A stretch of DNA of 64,000 nt from Flavobacterium kingsejongi (GTDB lineage: Bacteria; Bacteroidota; Bacteroidia; Flavobacteriales; Flavobacteriaceae), in the NCBI RefSeq assembly GCF_003076475.1, contig NZ_CP020919.1, positions 2,542,001 to 2,606,000 of the forward strand, read 5' to 3'. The notes beneath the pieces are model-generated. The model was not told the origin of the DNA and did not search any database. It saw only the letters and a list, made by a program, of their open reading frames with translations. Numbering within the stretch: position 1 is the stretch's first letter; every line of letters begins with the position of its first letter. The translations under genes and the position numbers were made by a program. This document shows, piece by piece, positions 25,768-34,319 of the stretch.

Positions 25768-27186
25768 TTATCGGTTGGTGTTTACTGCAGGGCTGATATT
25801 AGGATTGGCATCAATTTCTTCCTGTGGAATTTTAAGTTCAAAACGGCGGTCATCCGGGACTAAATTAATTTGGGTTCTGTGGTTCCCGGTTCTTGTAATG
25901 CCGCGAAGCAGTCGTTTGGCATCATACCATTCAATTCCGTTTTCACCATAAAATTCTTTCCGGCGTTCGGTCAATACCAGTTCTATCAAGGCCGAACCAC
26001 TCGCTGCAGTAGGCTGGGCCTGTGTATCACGATTCAGGCGCAGGGCATCCAATAATTCCCGGGTGCGGCTTTCATTACCCAAATGGAATTCAGCTTCAGC
26101 TTCAATAAGGATCAATTCCGGATAACGGATAATTGGGATATCAGCATCGAATGTAAATTTGAATTTTGAAGTCACAAATTGTTGCCAGTCACCAACCGGG
26201 GCATTGTAGAGATTGGAGAATAAATTCCGTACATCGGTAGCGGAAAACAAATTCACAAAATCATCATTGATAAAGGTTCCGTGATAGGCGATGGCAACAT
26301 GGTCCATCATCGCATGGGGATGTGACATATAATAAGCCGTTTGATCCGGAGTCTGTGGCAATCCCCATAACCATTCGGTAGCATTGATATCGTCAAATCC
26401 CTGAGTGTAAGCGGCAGCGTTTAAAACAGCTGCCGGATTACCGCCATAAGCAGCAATAGCGGCTGTTTTGGCTTTAGTCCAGTCTCCCGTATATTGGTAG
26501 ACCTGCGCCAAAAATGCCTGCGCGACCTGGTTGTTGATATACGATTTGTCCACTCTGGTTTGTGGTAATCCCGCCACAGCGTCTTCAAGGTCACTTATGA
26601 TCTGGTCGAAAAATTCCGCTTTGGTCGACATGCCTTTTCCGGTCGAGGTAGGCTCTGTATAGATAGGAGGGAAGTCCAGGTTTTTGGAAGACGCATACGC
26701 ATCACCAAATTCCAGGGCTAACTGAAAATAATAGAAACCGCGCAGGGCAAGTGCCTGGGATTTGGTTTCGGTCTTATCCGTTTCAGAAAGGGCATTACTG
26801 GACTCGATACCATGGATCAGGTTGTTCAGCTGATCGATAATTTTATAGGAAAACCTCCAGCTGAAATTCGGTCGGGTGTAGGTCGCTTCGCGGTTTTGGA
26901 AATCGTAATCATCCCCAAACCAGATTTGCTTCTGGATTAATGCTTCGCCTTTTACACTGCGGGCAAAATAGATGGATTGCAATCCTGCCGCTTCATTGTT
27001 TAAAAACTGCCCTCTGTTCAGTCGTAAAATTCCGGCGATAAAAGCATCGACACCTTCCCGGTTGCTGAAAATAACTTCCGGGGTAACATTATTGGTCGGT
27101 TTTGGATCGTCTAAGTAATCAGAAGAACAACCGATTTGCTGAAAGCTAAGGGCAAGGACAGCAATACTGAGATATATTTTTTTCAT
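25768..27186 (-). CDS. SusD/RagB-family outer-membrane lipoprotein
   Basis: A 472-residue surface lipoprotein that acts as the lid of a SusC channel and binds the nutrient. The signal peptide ends in the lipobox QIGC with lipidated Cys20. The SusD fold shows as TPR-like helices (ALALRGFYYFQLALEFGDAYA near residue 145) and the C-terminal block ELILIEAEAEFHLGNESRTRELLDALRLNRD followed by LTERRKEFYGENGIEWYDAKRL. It follows its SusC partner by 11 bp, so the two are cotranslated. The substrate is not readable from sequence; no glycan-degrading enzyme is nearby, so this need not be a polysaccharide locus. Confidence 0.93.
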   Translation of the reverse strand: MKKIYLSIAVLALSFQQIGCSSDYLDDPKPTNNVTPEVIFSNREGVDAFIAGILRLNRGQFLNNEAAGLQSIYFARSVKGEALIQKQIWFGDDYDFQNREATYTRPNFSWRFSYKIIDQLNNLIHGIESSNALSETDKTETKSQALALRGFYYFQLALEFGDAYASSKNLDFPPIYTEPTSTGKGMSTKAEFFDQIISDLEDAVAGLPQTRVDKSYINNQVAQAFLAQVYQYTGDWTKAKTAAIAAYGGNPAAVLNAAAYTQGFDDINATEWLWGLPQTPDQTAYYMSHPHAMMDHVAIAYHGTFINDDFVNLFSATDVRNLFSNLYNAPVGDWQQFVTSKFKFTFDADIPIIRYPELILIEAEAEFHLGNESRTRELLDALRLNRDTQAQPTAASGSALIELVLTERRKEFYGENGIEWYDAKRLLRGITRTGNHRTQINLVPDDRRFELKIPQEEIDANPNISPAVNTNR

Positions 27187-27197
27187 GTGGATTAAAA

Positions 27198-30100
27198 TTA
27201 AAAATTAAGGTTAAACCCTAAGGTAATAGTACGTTGTAATGGTGCCCTGAAATTAGTCGTTCCATCAATACTTTGTTCTGGATCTATTCCTTTATGGGAC
27301 TGGAACGTCAGCAAATTATCCCCTTGCAAATACAACCGGGCCTGGCTGATTTTGAGTTTGCGGATACTATCAATAGGCAGGCTGTAACCGAATGTTAGTG
27401 CTTTCAGCCGTACATAATCATTCTTGTACAGGAATCGGGATGAGGTGGCCGCAAAGTTATTGGTGGAGTTCAACAGTACCGGTACATCGGTGCTATCGCC
27501 GGGCTGTGTCCAACTGTTGGCAATATCTGGAGAACTTTGCCTGCCTCTGGAAATTCCGCCCATCAGGGAAGCATAATCGGAATCATACACATAGGCCCCT
27601 ACACTGAAATTGAACAATACATTCAAATCAAATCGATACAACTGAAACGTATTGGTAATTCCACCGGTTATTTTCGGAAGTGCTGAATGTTGGTAATACC
27701 GTGTCGCTTCGTCATAATTTTTAGTGGTCTCTTTACCCGTAACCGTGCCATTAGCATCCACAATGTCTTTATACCACATTGCATACCCGTCATTAGGATC
27801 TACACCGGCATAATCCCGGATATAAAAATCATACAAAGAGCGGCCTACCTGCCATTGGTTTAATCCGGTGATAAAGGATTCCTGCGTAAGTTTGGTAATC
27901 TTATTGCGATCCAGCGAAAAATTCAATTGCGTATTCCAGGAGAATTTTTCACGTTTGATGTTGTGTGATGTCAGGCTCACCTCAAGGCCATAGTTTCGTA
28001 AAGAACCCGCATTGGTCAGGATGCTGGTATTCCCTGTCGAGGAAGGCGTAGGTACATTATACAGCAGGTCAATAGAACTCTTGTTGTAATAGTCGATCGT
28101 ACCTTCAATACGGTTATTGAACAGGCTAAAATCGAGGCCAATGTTAAAAGAACCTGTTTTTTCCCAGGTTAGGTTTTCATCTACACGATCGCCCAGCAAT
28201 ACCCCGGGATTGCCCAATTGGCTGTGTCCGGTTTCAAAACTCTGGATATACGGGAAAAATGAAGTCGTCTGGTTATTTCCTAATTCCCCATAGGAACTCC
28301 TCAATTTCAACAGGCTGAGCACATTGCTATTTTTAAGGAAATTTTCATCCGAAATGATCCAGGAAGCACCCACGGCATAGAAATCACCCCAACGCACTTT
28401 TTTAGAAAAGCGGGACGATCCGTCTCTTCGGTAGGACGCTTCAAGGAAATATTTATTTTTGAAATCATAACTGACCCTTCTTAAAATACTATTCAGGCGG
28501 TCTTCCACCACATATCCTCCAACAGATTCTGGTGTTGTGCCACCGCCAATAACAGTGACACCCGGCAGGAATCCGGTTGCAGAAGCAGAGAACAAATCAT
28601 TTTTAGACTGATACGCTTCATAAATCACATCGACACCTAAATTATGGTCTCCAAAACTTGTATCATAGCGTAATGCATTAATGAAATTTAAAGTTTGGGT
28701 CACTGTTTTTTCACGGCTTACGCGCCCATTGACACTCGAAGCCTGGCCATAGACAGAATTGGTATACGCATTGGAATCAAAAGAATAATCTTCAAAAGCC
28801 AGATTGGTTTTAAACGAAAGTTTTTCTGCCAGCTGGAATTTAGCATAGCCATTCAGGTTGATGTTGCTTCGGGTATTCCCTTTTTTGTCATTGTAAAGCG
28901 ATCCTACTGCGTTGTCACCACTCATTAAAGGGCGTACTCCGTTGACCAATTGGGTATTGTTCCCATAATCATAGATTGGGGCTCCGTTATTGGTAATAAT
29001 AGTTCCATTCTGATCCCTGCGGTATACCGGGTAAATACTGGGTGTCGCATACAGCCAGTTCATGGCACTTGTAAATTGTGTTCCGGACTGTACGGGAAAA
29101 TTCTGGTTGGATGCCGAATAGGCTACATTGGTTCCCACGTCGAGCCAGTCATTTACCTTGGTATCGATATTCAGTCGAACGGTCGCTCTTTCAAATTTGG
29201 AAGTTTTAACCAGTCCTTCCTGATTTAGGTAGTTGGCAGATAGGAAATAAGAGGTATTATCGCTACCGCCACTTATGTTGGAATTATACTCGTTACGAAA
29301 TGCCTGGTTCCGGAACAGCTCCTCTTTCCAGTTGGTATCCCAAATCAACTGGGCATCCGGGTTCAGTTGCCCACTATTGTTGATGAAATTCGATGTATTG
29401 TACGGATTATACCCCATAGCACTTACCATTCCTGTGGTAGCATTAGTGGCTGCATTTTCCGGTGTCTGACCCTGTACATACTGGTAAGTATTCTTTCGGG
29501 CCTGCCACAGGTAGCTGACATAATCATTACTGCCCAATACCTCATGGGTTTTTACGGCATCACTGGCAACTCCGGAAGAAACGCGGAAGCTCACTTGTGG
29601 CGCTGTGTTTTTGCGGCCTGATTTGGTTTTGATCACGATAACACCATTTGCCCCACGGGATCCGTATAAGGCGGTAGAGGCAGCATCTTTTAAAACATTC
29701 ATCGACTCAATCTGATCCGAACTGATGGAGTTGATGTTCCCATTGAAAGGGACACCATCTACAATAATCAGCGGAGAAGAAGAGGCATTGATAGATCCGA
29801 TTCCACGAACACGGATTGTCGGGCTTTCTCCCGGTTGGCCACTGGAGTTGATCACACTCACGCCCGGGACAGAACCTTGTAAGGCCGAAAGTACCGAGGT
29901 CGCCTGTTGCTTTTCGAAAACCTCACTGCCCACTTTTCCTATAGCTCCCACAACAGCACGTTGTTTTTGGGTTCCATAGGCGACAATCACAATTTCATCC
30001 AGCCCTATGGTTTCTTCTTCCAGCCGGATCACTACTGAGGGCTGGTGACTGACTTTGATTTCCTGCGTTTTAAACCCCATAAAGGTCACAACCAGAATAG

Positions 30101-30305
30101 CATCCGGACTGGCTTTGAGGGTGAATTTTCCGTCCAGGTCAGTTTGGGTACCCTGATTCGTATTTTTGACCACTACCGATACTCCGGGAAGTGATAGTTG
30201 GGAGGCATCTGTTACTATTCCCGAAATCTGTTTCTCCTGTGCTACTGCTATTTGCACACTGAAAAACAAAAATCCGAATAGCAATTGGGATAATTTAATT
30301 TTCAT
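27198..30305 (-). CDS. SusC/RagA-family TonB-dependent outer-membrane transporter
   Basis: A TonB-linked beta-barrel for large nutrients. From the start chosen here (30305; MKIKLSQLLFGF) it has a clear signal peptide ending AVAQ; an upstream in-frame ATG at 30353 would add 16 residues without signal character and lies within the leader hairpins. Then come a carboxypeptidase-like domain (ISGIVTDASQLSLPGVSVVV), the linker EIVIVAYGTQKQ, the plug (VRGIGSINASSSPLIIVDGVPF... LKDAASTALYGSRGANGVI), and a barrel ending in RTITLGFNLNF with the terminal aromatic residue. About 1,035 residues is typical. Transcription seems to enter through the leader at 30310-30680, because no promoter is seen directly upstream. 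Confidence 0.95.
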   Translation of the reverse strand: MKIKLSQLLFGFLFFSVQIAVAQEKQISGIVTDASQLSLPGVSVVVKNTNQGTQTDLDGKFTLKASPDAILVVTFMGFKTQEIKVSHQPSVVIRLEEETIGLDEIVIVAYGTQKQRAVVGAIGKVGSEVFEKQQATSVLSALQGSVPGVSVINSSGQPGESPTIRVRGIGSINASSSPLIIVDGVPFNGNINSISSDQIESMNVLKDAASTALYGSRGANGVIVIKTKSGRKNTAPQVSFRVSSGVASDAVKTHEVLGSNDYVSYLWQARKNTYQYVQGQTPENAATNATTGMVSAMGYNPYNTSNFINNSGQLNPDAQLIWDTNWKEELFRNQAFRNEYNSNISGGSDNTSYFLSANYLNQEGLVKTSKFERATVRLNIDTKVNDWLDVGTNVAYSASNQNFPVQSGTQFTSAMNWLYATPSIYPVYRRDQNGTIITNNGAPIYDYGNNTQLVNGVRPLMSGDNAVGSLYNDKKGNTRSNINLNGYAKFQLAEKLSFKTNLAFEDYSFDSNAYTNSVYGQASSVNGRVSREKTVTQTLNFINALRYDTSFGDHNLGVDVIYEAYQSKNDLFSASATGFLPGVTVIGGGTTPESVGGYVVEDRLNSILRRVSYDFKNKYFLEASYRRDGSSRFSKKVRWGDFYAVGASWIISDENFLKNSNVLSLLKLRSSYGELGNNQTTSFFPYIQSFETGHSQLGNPGVLLGDRVDENLTWEKTGSFNIGLDFSLFNNRIEGTIDYYNKSSIDLLYNVPTPSSTGNTSILTNAGSLRNYGLEVSLTSHNIKREKFSWNTQLNFSLDRNKITKLTQESFITGLNQWQVGRSLYDFYIRDYAGVDPNDGYAMWYKDIVDANGTVTGKETTKNYDEATRYYQHSALPKITGGITNTFQLYRFDLNVLFNFSVGAYVYDSDYASLMGGISRGRQSSPDIANSWTQPGDSTDVPVLLNSTNNFAATSSRFLYKNDYVRLKALTFGYSLPIDSIRKLKISQARLYLQGDNLLTFQSHKGIDPEQSIDGTTNFRAPLQRTITLGFNLNF

Positions 30306-30351
30306 TTTTTTTAAATAAATAGGATTAATTTTGGCAGCACAATACACTCGC

Positions 30352-30380
30352 ATCGTTTTTTAGCTGCTATAAAAAACGAT
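30352..30380 (-). promoter_or_regulatory. Second leader hairpin ahead of SusC
   Basis: Perfect 10-bp stem ATCGTTTTTT / AAAAAACGAT with a 9-nt loop, lying between the leader terminator and the SusC start. It could shield or expose the ribosome-binding region, or assist termination. Confidence 0.6.
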
Positions 30381-30382
30381 AC

Positions 30383-30410
30383 AAAAAAAGGAGGCTCACA
30401 TAAGCCTCCT
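30383..30410 (-). terminator. Terminator between the Cys-rich leader ORF and SusC (possible attenuator)
   Basis: On the minus strand AGGAGGCT / AGCCTCCT with a 6-nt loop is followed by seven T. It stands inside the transcript leading to SusC, so read-through is required for SusC/SusD expression. The CTCC that ends the leader ORF could pair with the GGAG of the 5' arm and compete with the terminator. Confidence 0.8.
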
Positions 30411-30441
30411 TTGTTCGATACAAAGTTGAAAGCTTATTCTT

Positions 30442-30615
30442 TTAGGAGAGTTCCATACACCCGTTTTGGGCTGTTGTAGTGATATAGGAAGTTGAAGTAC
30501 TACAACAATTTTTCAGCACGCCACAGCAACACATCATACCGTTTTGAAATCCAAAGAAGATTTTAGAGATCGTGGTAGTGTGGGCTGTTTCAAGGGTAAA
30601 ATGTGAAAAAATCAT
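30442..30615 (-). CDS. Cys-rich short leader peptide (candidate)
   Basis: A 57-residue frame (72 if started at 30660) with a run MMCCCGVLKNCC: five Cys codons in a nine-residue stretch. No homologue is recognised. It lies just downstream of a TAAATTTG element and just upstream of a strong terminator that precedes SusC. The second Cys pair is part of a hairpin (TGTTGTAGT / ACTACAACA, + strand 30472-30508). The layout is that of a transcription-attenuation leader whose translation reports on charged tRNA-Cys. Alternatives are a real small metal-binding or modified peptide, or a chance frame. The start codon is uncertain. Confidence 0.45.
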   Translation of the reverse strand: MIFSHFTLETAHTTTISKIFFGFQNGMMCCCGVLKNCCSTSTSYITTTAQNGCMELS

Positions 30616-30674
30616 GTACTTTATTTTAAAAATCAATAGTGGAAAAGGCTTTTTTAACATTCCTTTTGCTGGTA

Positions 30675-30682
30675 CAAATTTA
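30675..30682 (-). promoter_or_regulatory. -7 element (TAAATTTG) of the leader/SusCD transcript
   Basis: Read on the minus strand this is a perfect TAnnTTTG. The matching TTG about 20 nt upstream is not clear. It would start a leader of about 365 nt before SusC. Confidence 0.5.
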
Positions 30683-30746
30683 TTTAATAAAATACTTTGA
30701 TTCGGTTAAAACGCTATAAATTGGTAAATTTTACTGTGAAGTGTTT

Positions 30747-30773
30747 TTGTTGTAGTTTTATTTTATAGTTTTG
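30747..30773 (+). promoter_or_regulatory. Promoter of the Lrp/AsnC regulator
   Basis: TTG at 30747-30749 and TAGTTTTG at 30766-30773, a perfect -7 element with a slightly short 16-nt spacer. It lies back to back with the SusCD leader promoter, so the regulator could bind once to control both. Confidence 0.55.
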
Positions 30774-30808
30774 CATCAGTTTACATGCTTTAAATAGAAA
30801 ACTATCCT

Positions 30809-31273
30809 ATGATGACACTCGACGCCACCGATAAAAGACTACTGTTAGAACTGCAAAAAGATGCCAAACAATCCATAAAGCAGCTGGCAGAGAAAGTAAA
30901 CCTGTCTATTACCCCGGTACATGAGCGTATCAAAAAGATGGAAGCTGCCGGTGTAATCCAGAATTATGCTGCGGTCATTGACCCCAAAGCACTCGGAAAA
31001 AAATTATTGGTGTATTGCCAAGTTACCTTAGTACGGCACCAGGAATCGCTTTTTGAAGAGTTTGAAGCCTATGTACTCGGGCTGGATGAAGTTTTAGAGG
31101 CTTCTTACATCGCGGGGACTTATGATTTTCTGCTCAAGCTTTTACTGGAAGACATGGAAGATTACCAGAATTTTGCTGTGCATAAAATTTCTAAGCTGGA
31201 AATCATTTCCAACATCAAGAGCTCTTTTGTGATCCGGAGTATTAAAAAGACCTCCGTGATTCATTGCATTTAG
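30809..31273 (+). CDS. Lrp/AsnC-family transcriptional regulator
   Basis: A 154-residue regulator with an N-terminal winged helix (LDATDKRLLLELQKDAKQ, then SITPVHERIKKMEAAGVI) and a C-terminal RAM ligand-binding/oligomerisation domain (about residues 65-150). The family senses amino acids and binds as dimers to octamers. The first two codons are both Met; either could start. It is divergent from the SusCD leader with only 150-190 bp between them, which makes that operon an attractive target. Together with the Cys-rich leader this hints at an amino-acid or sulfur-linked uptake system; that is inference. Confidence 0.9.
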   Translation: MMTLDATDKRLLLELQKDAKQSIKQLAEKVNLSITPVHERIKKMEAAGVIQNYAAVIDPKALGKKLLVYCQVTLVRHQESLFEEFEAYVLGLDEVLEASYIAGTYDFLLKLLLEDMEDYQNFAVHKISKLEIISNIKSSFVIRSIKKTSVIHCI

Positions 31274-31280
31274 GGCTGTA

Positions 31281-32342
31281 TTAACCCGGTACCAGGATAC
31301 CATTTAATGCAGAGATCCAGTCCTTGATTGTGCTGTTATTGGTATTGATGGCAATACTGTTGTTATTGTACGGCTGGTAGGTATGATGATCGGTAACCGA
31401 AAAAAGTCCAATGGTTGGCGTATGTACAGCACTTGCGAGATGCATAATGCCACTGTCTGCTCCGATGAACAGATCGGTATTGGCAATTAAAGCACCAATC
31501 TGGCGGATATTCGTACTGTAGAATGTAGGTGCCTGGAATCCGATTTTGGAGATGTTTTCAACGGGAAGTATCTCGATAATATTATAACCGGGATAACTGA
31601 TTTTTAATTGCCCATAGAAATGTTCCCACCAGCTTTCCGAATAACACTTATCACCCGTGGCATAAGTAAAGATGCTGATGGTTTTTTGCTCCGGATTGAC
31701 CAGTTCTTTTAAAAGCAAATGTCCATCGGCGATTTCAGAAAGGCTCAGTTTTAAATTTAAAGAAGCCACGGCATTGTAGTTTTTTCGCAATCCCAGTTGA
31801 CTCAGGTATTTTCGGAATGAGTAGATTGGATATTTGGCAATATGAGCCTGATCGGTATATTCTGAAGAATTATCCCCGGGTAAGTCCCCAAAAAATTTAT
31901 ATTTTGAATTGGCAAATTGAGCCGATAACCTGCCTGACGAAGAATGTTTGGCCACATTGATCACGATGTCATACTGATTGCTTTTGATCGCAATCCAGCC
32001 TTTGACATATTGGAGCAGGTTCTTAAAAGGTTTTCGGGGCAATTCAATGATGCGGTGTATGTTTTTATAATTCTGAAATAGGGTGGGAGCCAGTGTACCT
32101 TTTACAAATAAATCAATTTTACAGTCCGGAAAGGTTGCGGTGACTTCCTGTAAGAGTGGGGTAATTAATAATAAATTCCCCAGCCTGTGGTTAGGCCTGC
32201 AAATTAATACCCTCTTAATTTCTGTTGTTGCTGTCAGGCTTACTTTGGAATCCACTCGTGACTGACCAATATTTTTGGTGAGATTACGCATTATATGGCG
32301 TCGCGCTACATTTATATTTTTTAAAATATTCATCCGGTACAC
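31281..32342 (-). CDS. Glycosyltransferase family 9 protein (heptosyltransferase-like)
   Basis: A 353-residue protein of the GT9 fold that includes LPS heptosyltransferases using ADP-heptose. Visible blocks are VLICRPNHRLGNLLLITPLLQEV at the start of the first Rossmann domain, and the C-terminal GALIANTDLFIGADSGIMHLASAVHTPTIGLFS, which matches the sugar-nucleotide site of the family. The first about 40 residues are basic and poorly conserved, so a start at a later Met is possible. It acts at the inner face of the cytoplasmic membrane in LPS or glycan assembly. It converges on the Lrp gene (7 bp apart) with no terminator seen. Confidence 0.87.
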   Translation of the reverse strand: MYRMNILKNINVARRHIMRNLTKNIGQSRVDSKVSLTATTEIKRVLICRPNHRLGNLLLITPLLQEVTATFPDCKIDLFVKGTLAPTLFQNYKNIHRIIELPRKPFKNLLQYVKGWIAIKSNQYDIVINVAKHSSSGRLSAQFANSKYKFFGDLPGDNSSEYTDQAHIAKYPIYSFRKYLSQLGLRKNYNAVASLNLKLSLSEIADGHLLLKELVNPEQKTISIFTYATGDKCYSESWWEHFYGQLKISYPGYNIIEILPVENISKIGFQAPTFYSTNIRQIGALIANTDLFIGADSGIMHLASAVHTPTIGLFSVTDHHTYQPYNNNSIAINTNNSTIKDWISALNGILVPG

Positions 32343-32638
32343 TATTAGTTAATCATTAATCCCTTTTAAGCTGCTGTTTATGGGGACGTTATCGAAATAA
32401 ATCGAGATTTTAGGATAACGCTACCAAAGCAAATTTAGAATAGGAAAGTAATAACGTTCTTAACTTACTGATAAGAAAAGGTTGTCTTTTTTATCCGTTA
32501 TCATGATAAAACGGTTATAGTAGTAACGAGAAATGAATTTTAAAAATTATGCATTAAGAAAAAAATGGGAGTTTTCGAAGTGAGGATTAAATGCGGATGA
32601 GATGCTAATATTGGAATTTTTGAATATATTTTTTTAAT

Positions 32639-32986
32639 TTAGAGTTTATTTTTTTGGGCATAATTTCGGGTAATAAAATGGCTTATAATCAGGGCAATCC
32701 CACTAAACAGGAATATCATGGCTAAAAAACTTACCGATTTGTCATAGCCCAAATTTTTTACTACTGCACCCATTACAATCCCTATCGCTACTCCTGTAGC
32801 GAGCAGCCCATACTTGAGGGTGAGTATATTGGACTGGTGTATCGAACGAAACGTGGAAGATGAGATGTTCTTTTCGAGCATAAACATCCTTTCACGGTGG
32901 CGTGTCATAAAATAGACATATAAGATGCCAAAAATAGCAGCAAAAGCGGCAATGGAAACAATAGCGTCTCGGGTGATTTCGTCCAT
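32639..32986 (-). CDS. Small membrane protein (DUF6249-like)
   Basis: A 115-residue protein with three hydrophobic helices (about residues 8-26, 55-75 and 85-103) and a short cytoplasmic RHRERMFMLEKN segment after the first, the usual arrangement of DUF6249. These proteins are commonly found next to ECF sigma factors in Bacteroidota, and here an ECF gene starts 127 bp away on the opposite strand. No biochemical role is known. Confidence 0.75.
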   Translation of the reverse strand: MDEITRDAIVSIAAFAAIFGILYVYFMTRHRERMFMLEKNISSSTFRSIHQSNILTLKYGLLATGVAIGIVMGAVVKNLGYDKSVSFLAMIFLFSGIALIISHFITRNYAQKNKL

Positions 32987-33112
32987 GATCGTTTTATTTA
33001 AGTTGTTTATACTCTATTAGAGCAGGTAACTATAAAATTGGTTACAGCATAATTATAAAAAATAAATGTATTTTAGTGTAACCAACTTCGGAATAGTTGC
33101 TCTTATAGCTAT

Positions 33113-33664
33113 ATGGATACGATAGAAGACCAACAGTGTATTGACAAGCTTAAAAAAGGCGATACGGCTTCGTATGCATTTCTTGTCGACAAATACAAGG
33201 ACATGGCTTTTACGATTTCATTAAAAGTAACCAAAAATAGGGTTACTGCAGAAGATGCGGTACAGGAAAGTTTCATAAAAGCCTATATATCCATCCATTC
33301 TTTCAAAGGGCATTCAAAGTTTTCGACCTGGTTGTATACGATTGTCTACCGGACGTCCCTCGCTATCGCCAAAGAACAGAAGTTACAGACGGTACCATTG
33401 AATGATAGAAGCCATAACAATTATAATCCGGATCATTCGGTACCCCAACTGGAAAAATTGCAATTGGAAGAACAGCAGCAGTACATTAAAGCAGCAATAG
33501 ACCAGTTACCAGAGAAAGAAGCCCTGTTAGTGACTTTGTATTATAGGAATGAAAGCAGCATTAAAGAAATCTGTACTATTACCGGTTTTTCTGCTTCCAA
33601 TGTCAAAATAATATTATTCCGTGCCCGGAAAAAACTCGAGAACGATTTGAAATTTTTACTGTAA
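33113..33664 (+). CDS. ECF-type RNA polymerase sigma factor
   Basis: A 183-residue sigma-70-family protein with region 2 (YAFLVDKYKDMAFTISLKV...AEDAVQESFIKAY...FKGHSKFSTWLYTIVYRTSL) and region 4 (IDQLPEKEALLVTLYYRNESSIKEICTITGFSASNVKIILFRARKKL). It lacks regions 1 and 3, as ECF factors do. It is 10 bp ahead of a small membrane protein that is probably its anti-sigma partner. A GTAAC-containing repeat upstream (33026-33046, and again near 33087) could be an autoregulated promoter element. Confidence 0.93.
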   Translation: MDTIEDQQCIDKLKKGDTASYAFLVDKYKDMAFTISLKVTKNRVTAEDAVQESFIKAYISIHSFKGHSKFSTWLYTIVYRTSLAIAKEQKLQTVPLNDRSHNNYNPDHSVPQLEKLQLEEQQQYIKAAIDQLPEKEALLVTLYYRNESSIKEICTITGFSASNVKIILFRARKKLENDLKFLL

Positions 33665-33674
33665 ACCGTAGCTG

Positions 33675-34178
33675 ATGAGAAGCCATAATGACGACCTATT
33701 AAAGGAGATCCTGCAAAAAGTACCTACCGACTCTTTACCCGCAGATTTTACAGCAAACCTGCTGGATGAGATTGCCAGTATTGCGCAGCGTGATATTCCT
33801 ATAACACACGAATTGCAGCAATTGCTTCACAAGACTCCTATCGAAACGTTGCCTCCTGATTTTACCACAGCAGTGTTGGAGAAAATTAGCGTTTTAAATA
33901 CGCCAAAGATCTACCAGCCCATCATTGGAAAAAGAGCGTGGTATGGGATTGCATTGGCAACAGTCCTGACTATTTTAGTCTTAATCGCTGTGGGTGGAAA
34001 ACCCCAACATAACCACTCTGCAAAAATGTATACGACTGTTATTACAGATGTGATGCAACAACTCTATTCAGGGCCAGTATACAGCATCATAATCATACTC
34101 GGGATACTCCTTTTTATCGATTATACCATCAGGTATACTCGTTCGGAAACTATAAAAGGCAATTCTTTTTTTAGTTGA
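33675..34178 (+). CDS. Candidate anti-sigma membrane protein
   Basis: The 167-residue protein has two cytoplasmic copies of one motif, DSLPADFTANLLDEI (about residues 18-32) and ETLPPDFTTAVLEKI (about 57-71), followed by two transmembrane helices (about 88-107 and 136-153). Position right after the ECF gene and a soluble N-terminus attached to the membrane fit an anti-sigma factor, but the zinc-binding HxxxCxxC motif of the common ZAS class is absent. The double motif may be two sigma-binding helices. No named family is recognised. Confidence 0.6.
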   Translation: MRSHNDDLLKEILQKVPTDSLPADFTANLLDEIASIAQRDIPITHELQQLLHKTPIETLPPDFTTAVLEKISVLNTPKIYQPIIGKRAWYGIALATVLTILVLIAVGGKPQHNHSAKMYTTVITDVMQQLYSGPVYSIIIILGILLFIDYTIRYTRSETIKGNSFFS

Positions 34179-34231
34179 AAGTGGGCAGTGGAACACATTG
34201 TATAACTGCTTTTCCAAAGGCCATAACAACT

Positions 34232-34262
34232 ATTTCCGACGGTCAGAAAGACCATCGGAAAT
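34232..34262. terminator. Bidirectional hairpin between convergent genes
   Basis: ATTTCCGA-GGTC / GACC-TCGGAAAT, 12 pairs with one mismatch and a 5-nt loop. It lies between the ECF unit and the metal/thiol cluster and could serve either side, though T-runs are weak. Confidence 0.5.
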
Positions 34263-34319
34263 ATTCAATAGTTGATAGAGTACTACTGGCTGCATAATTA
34301 CAGTTTTAGCAGCAGGTAT

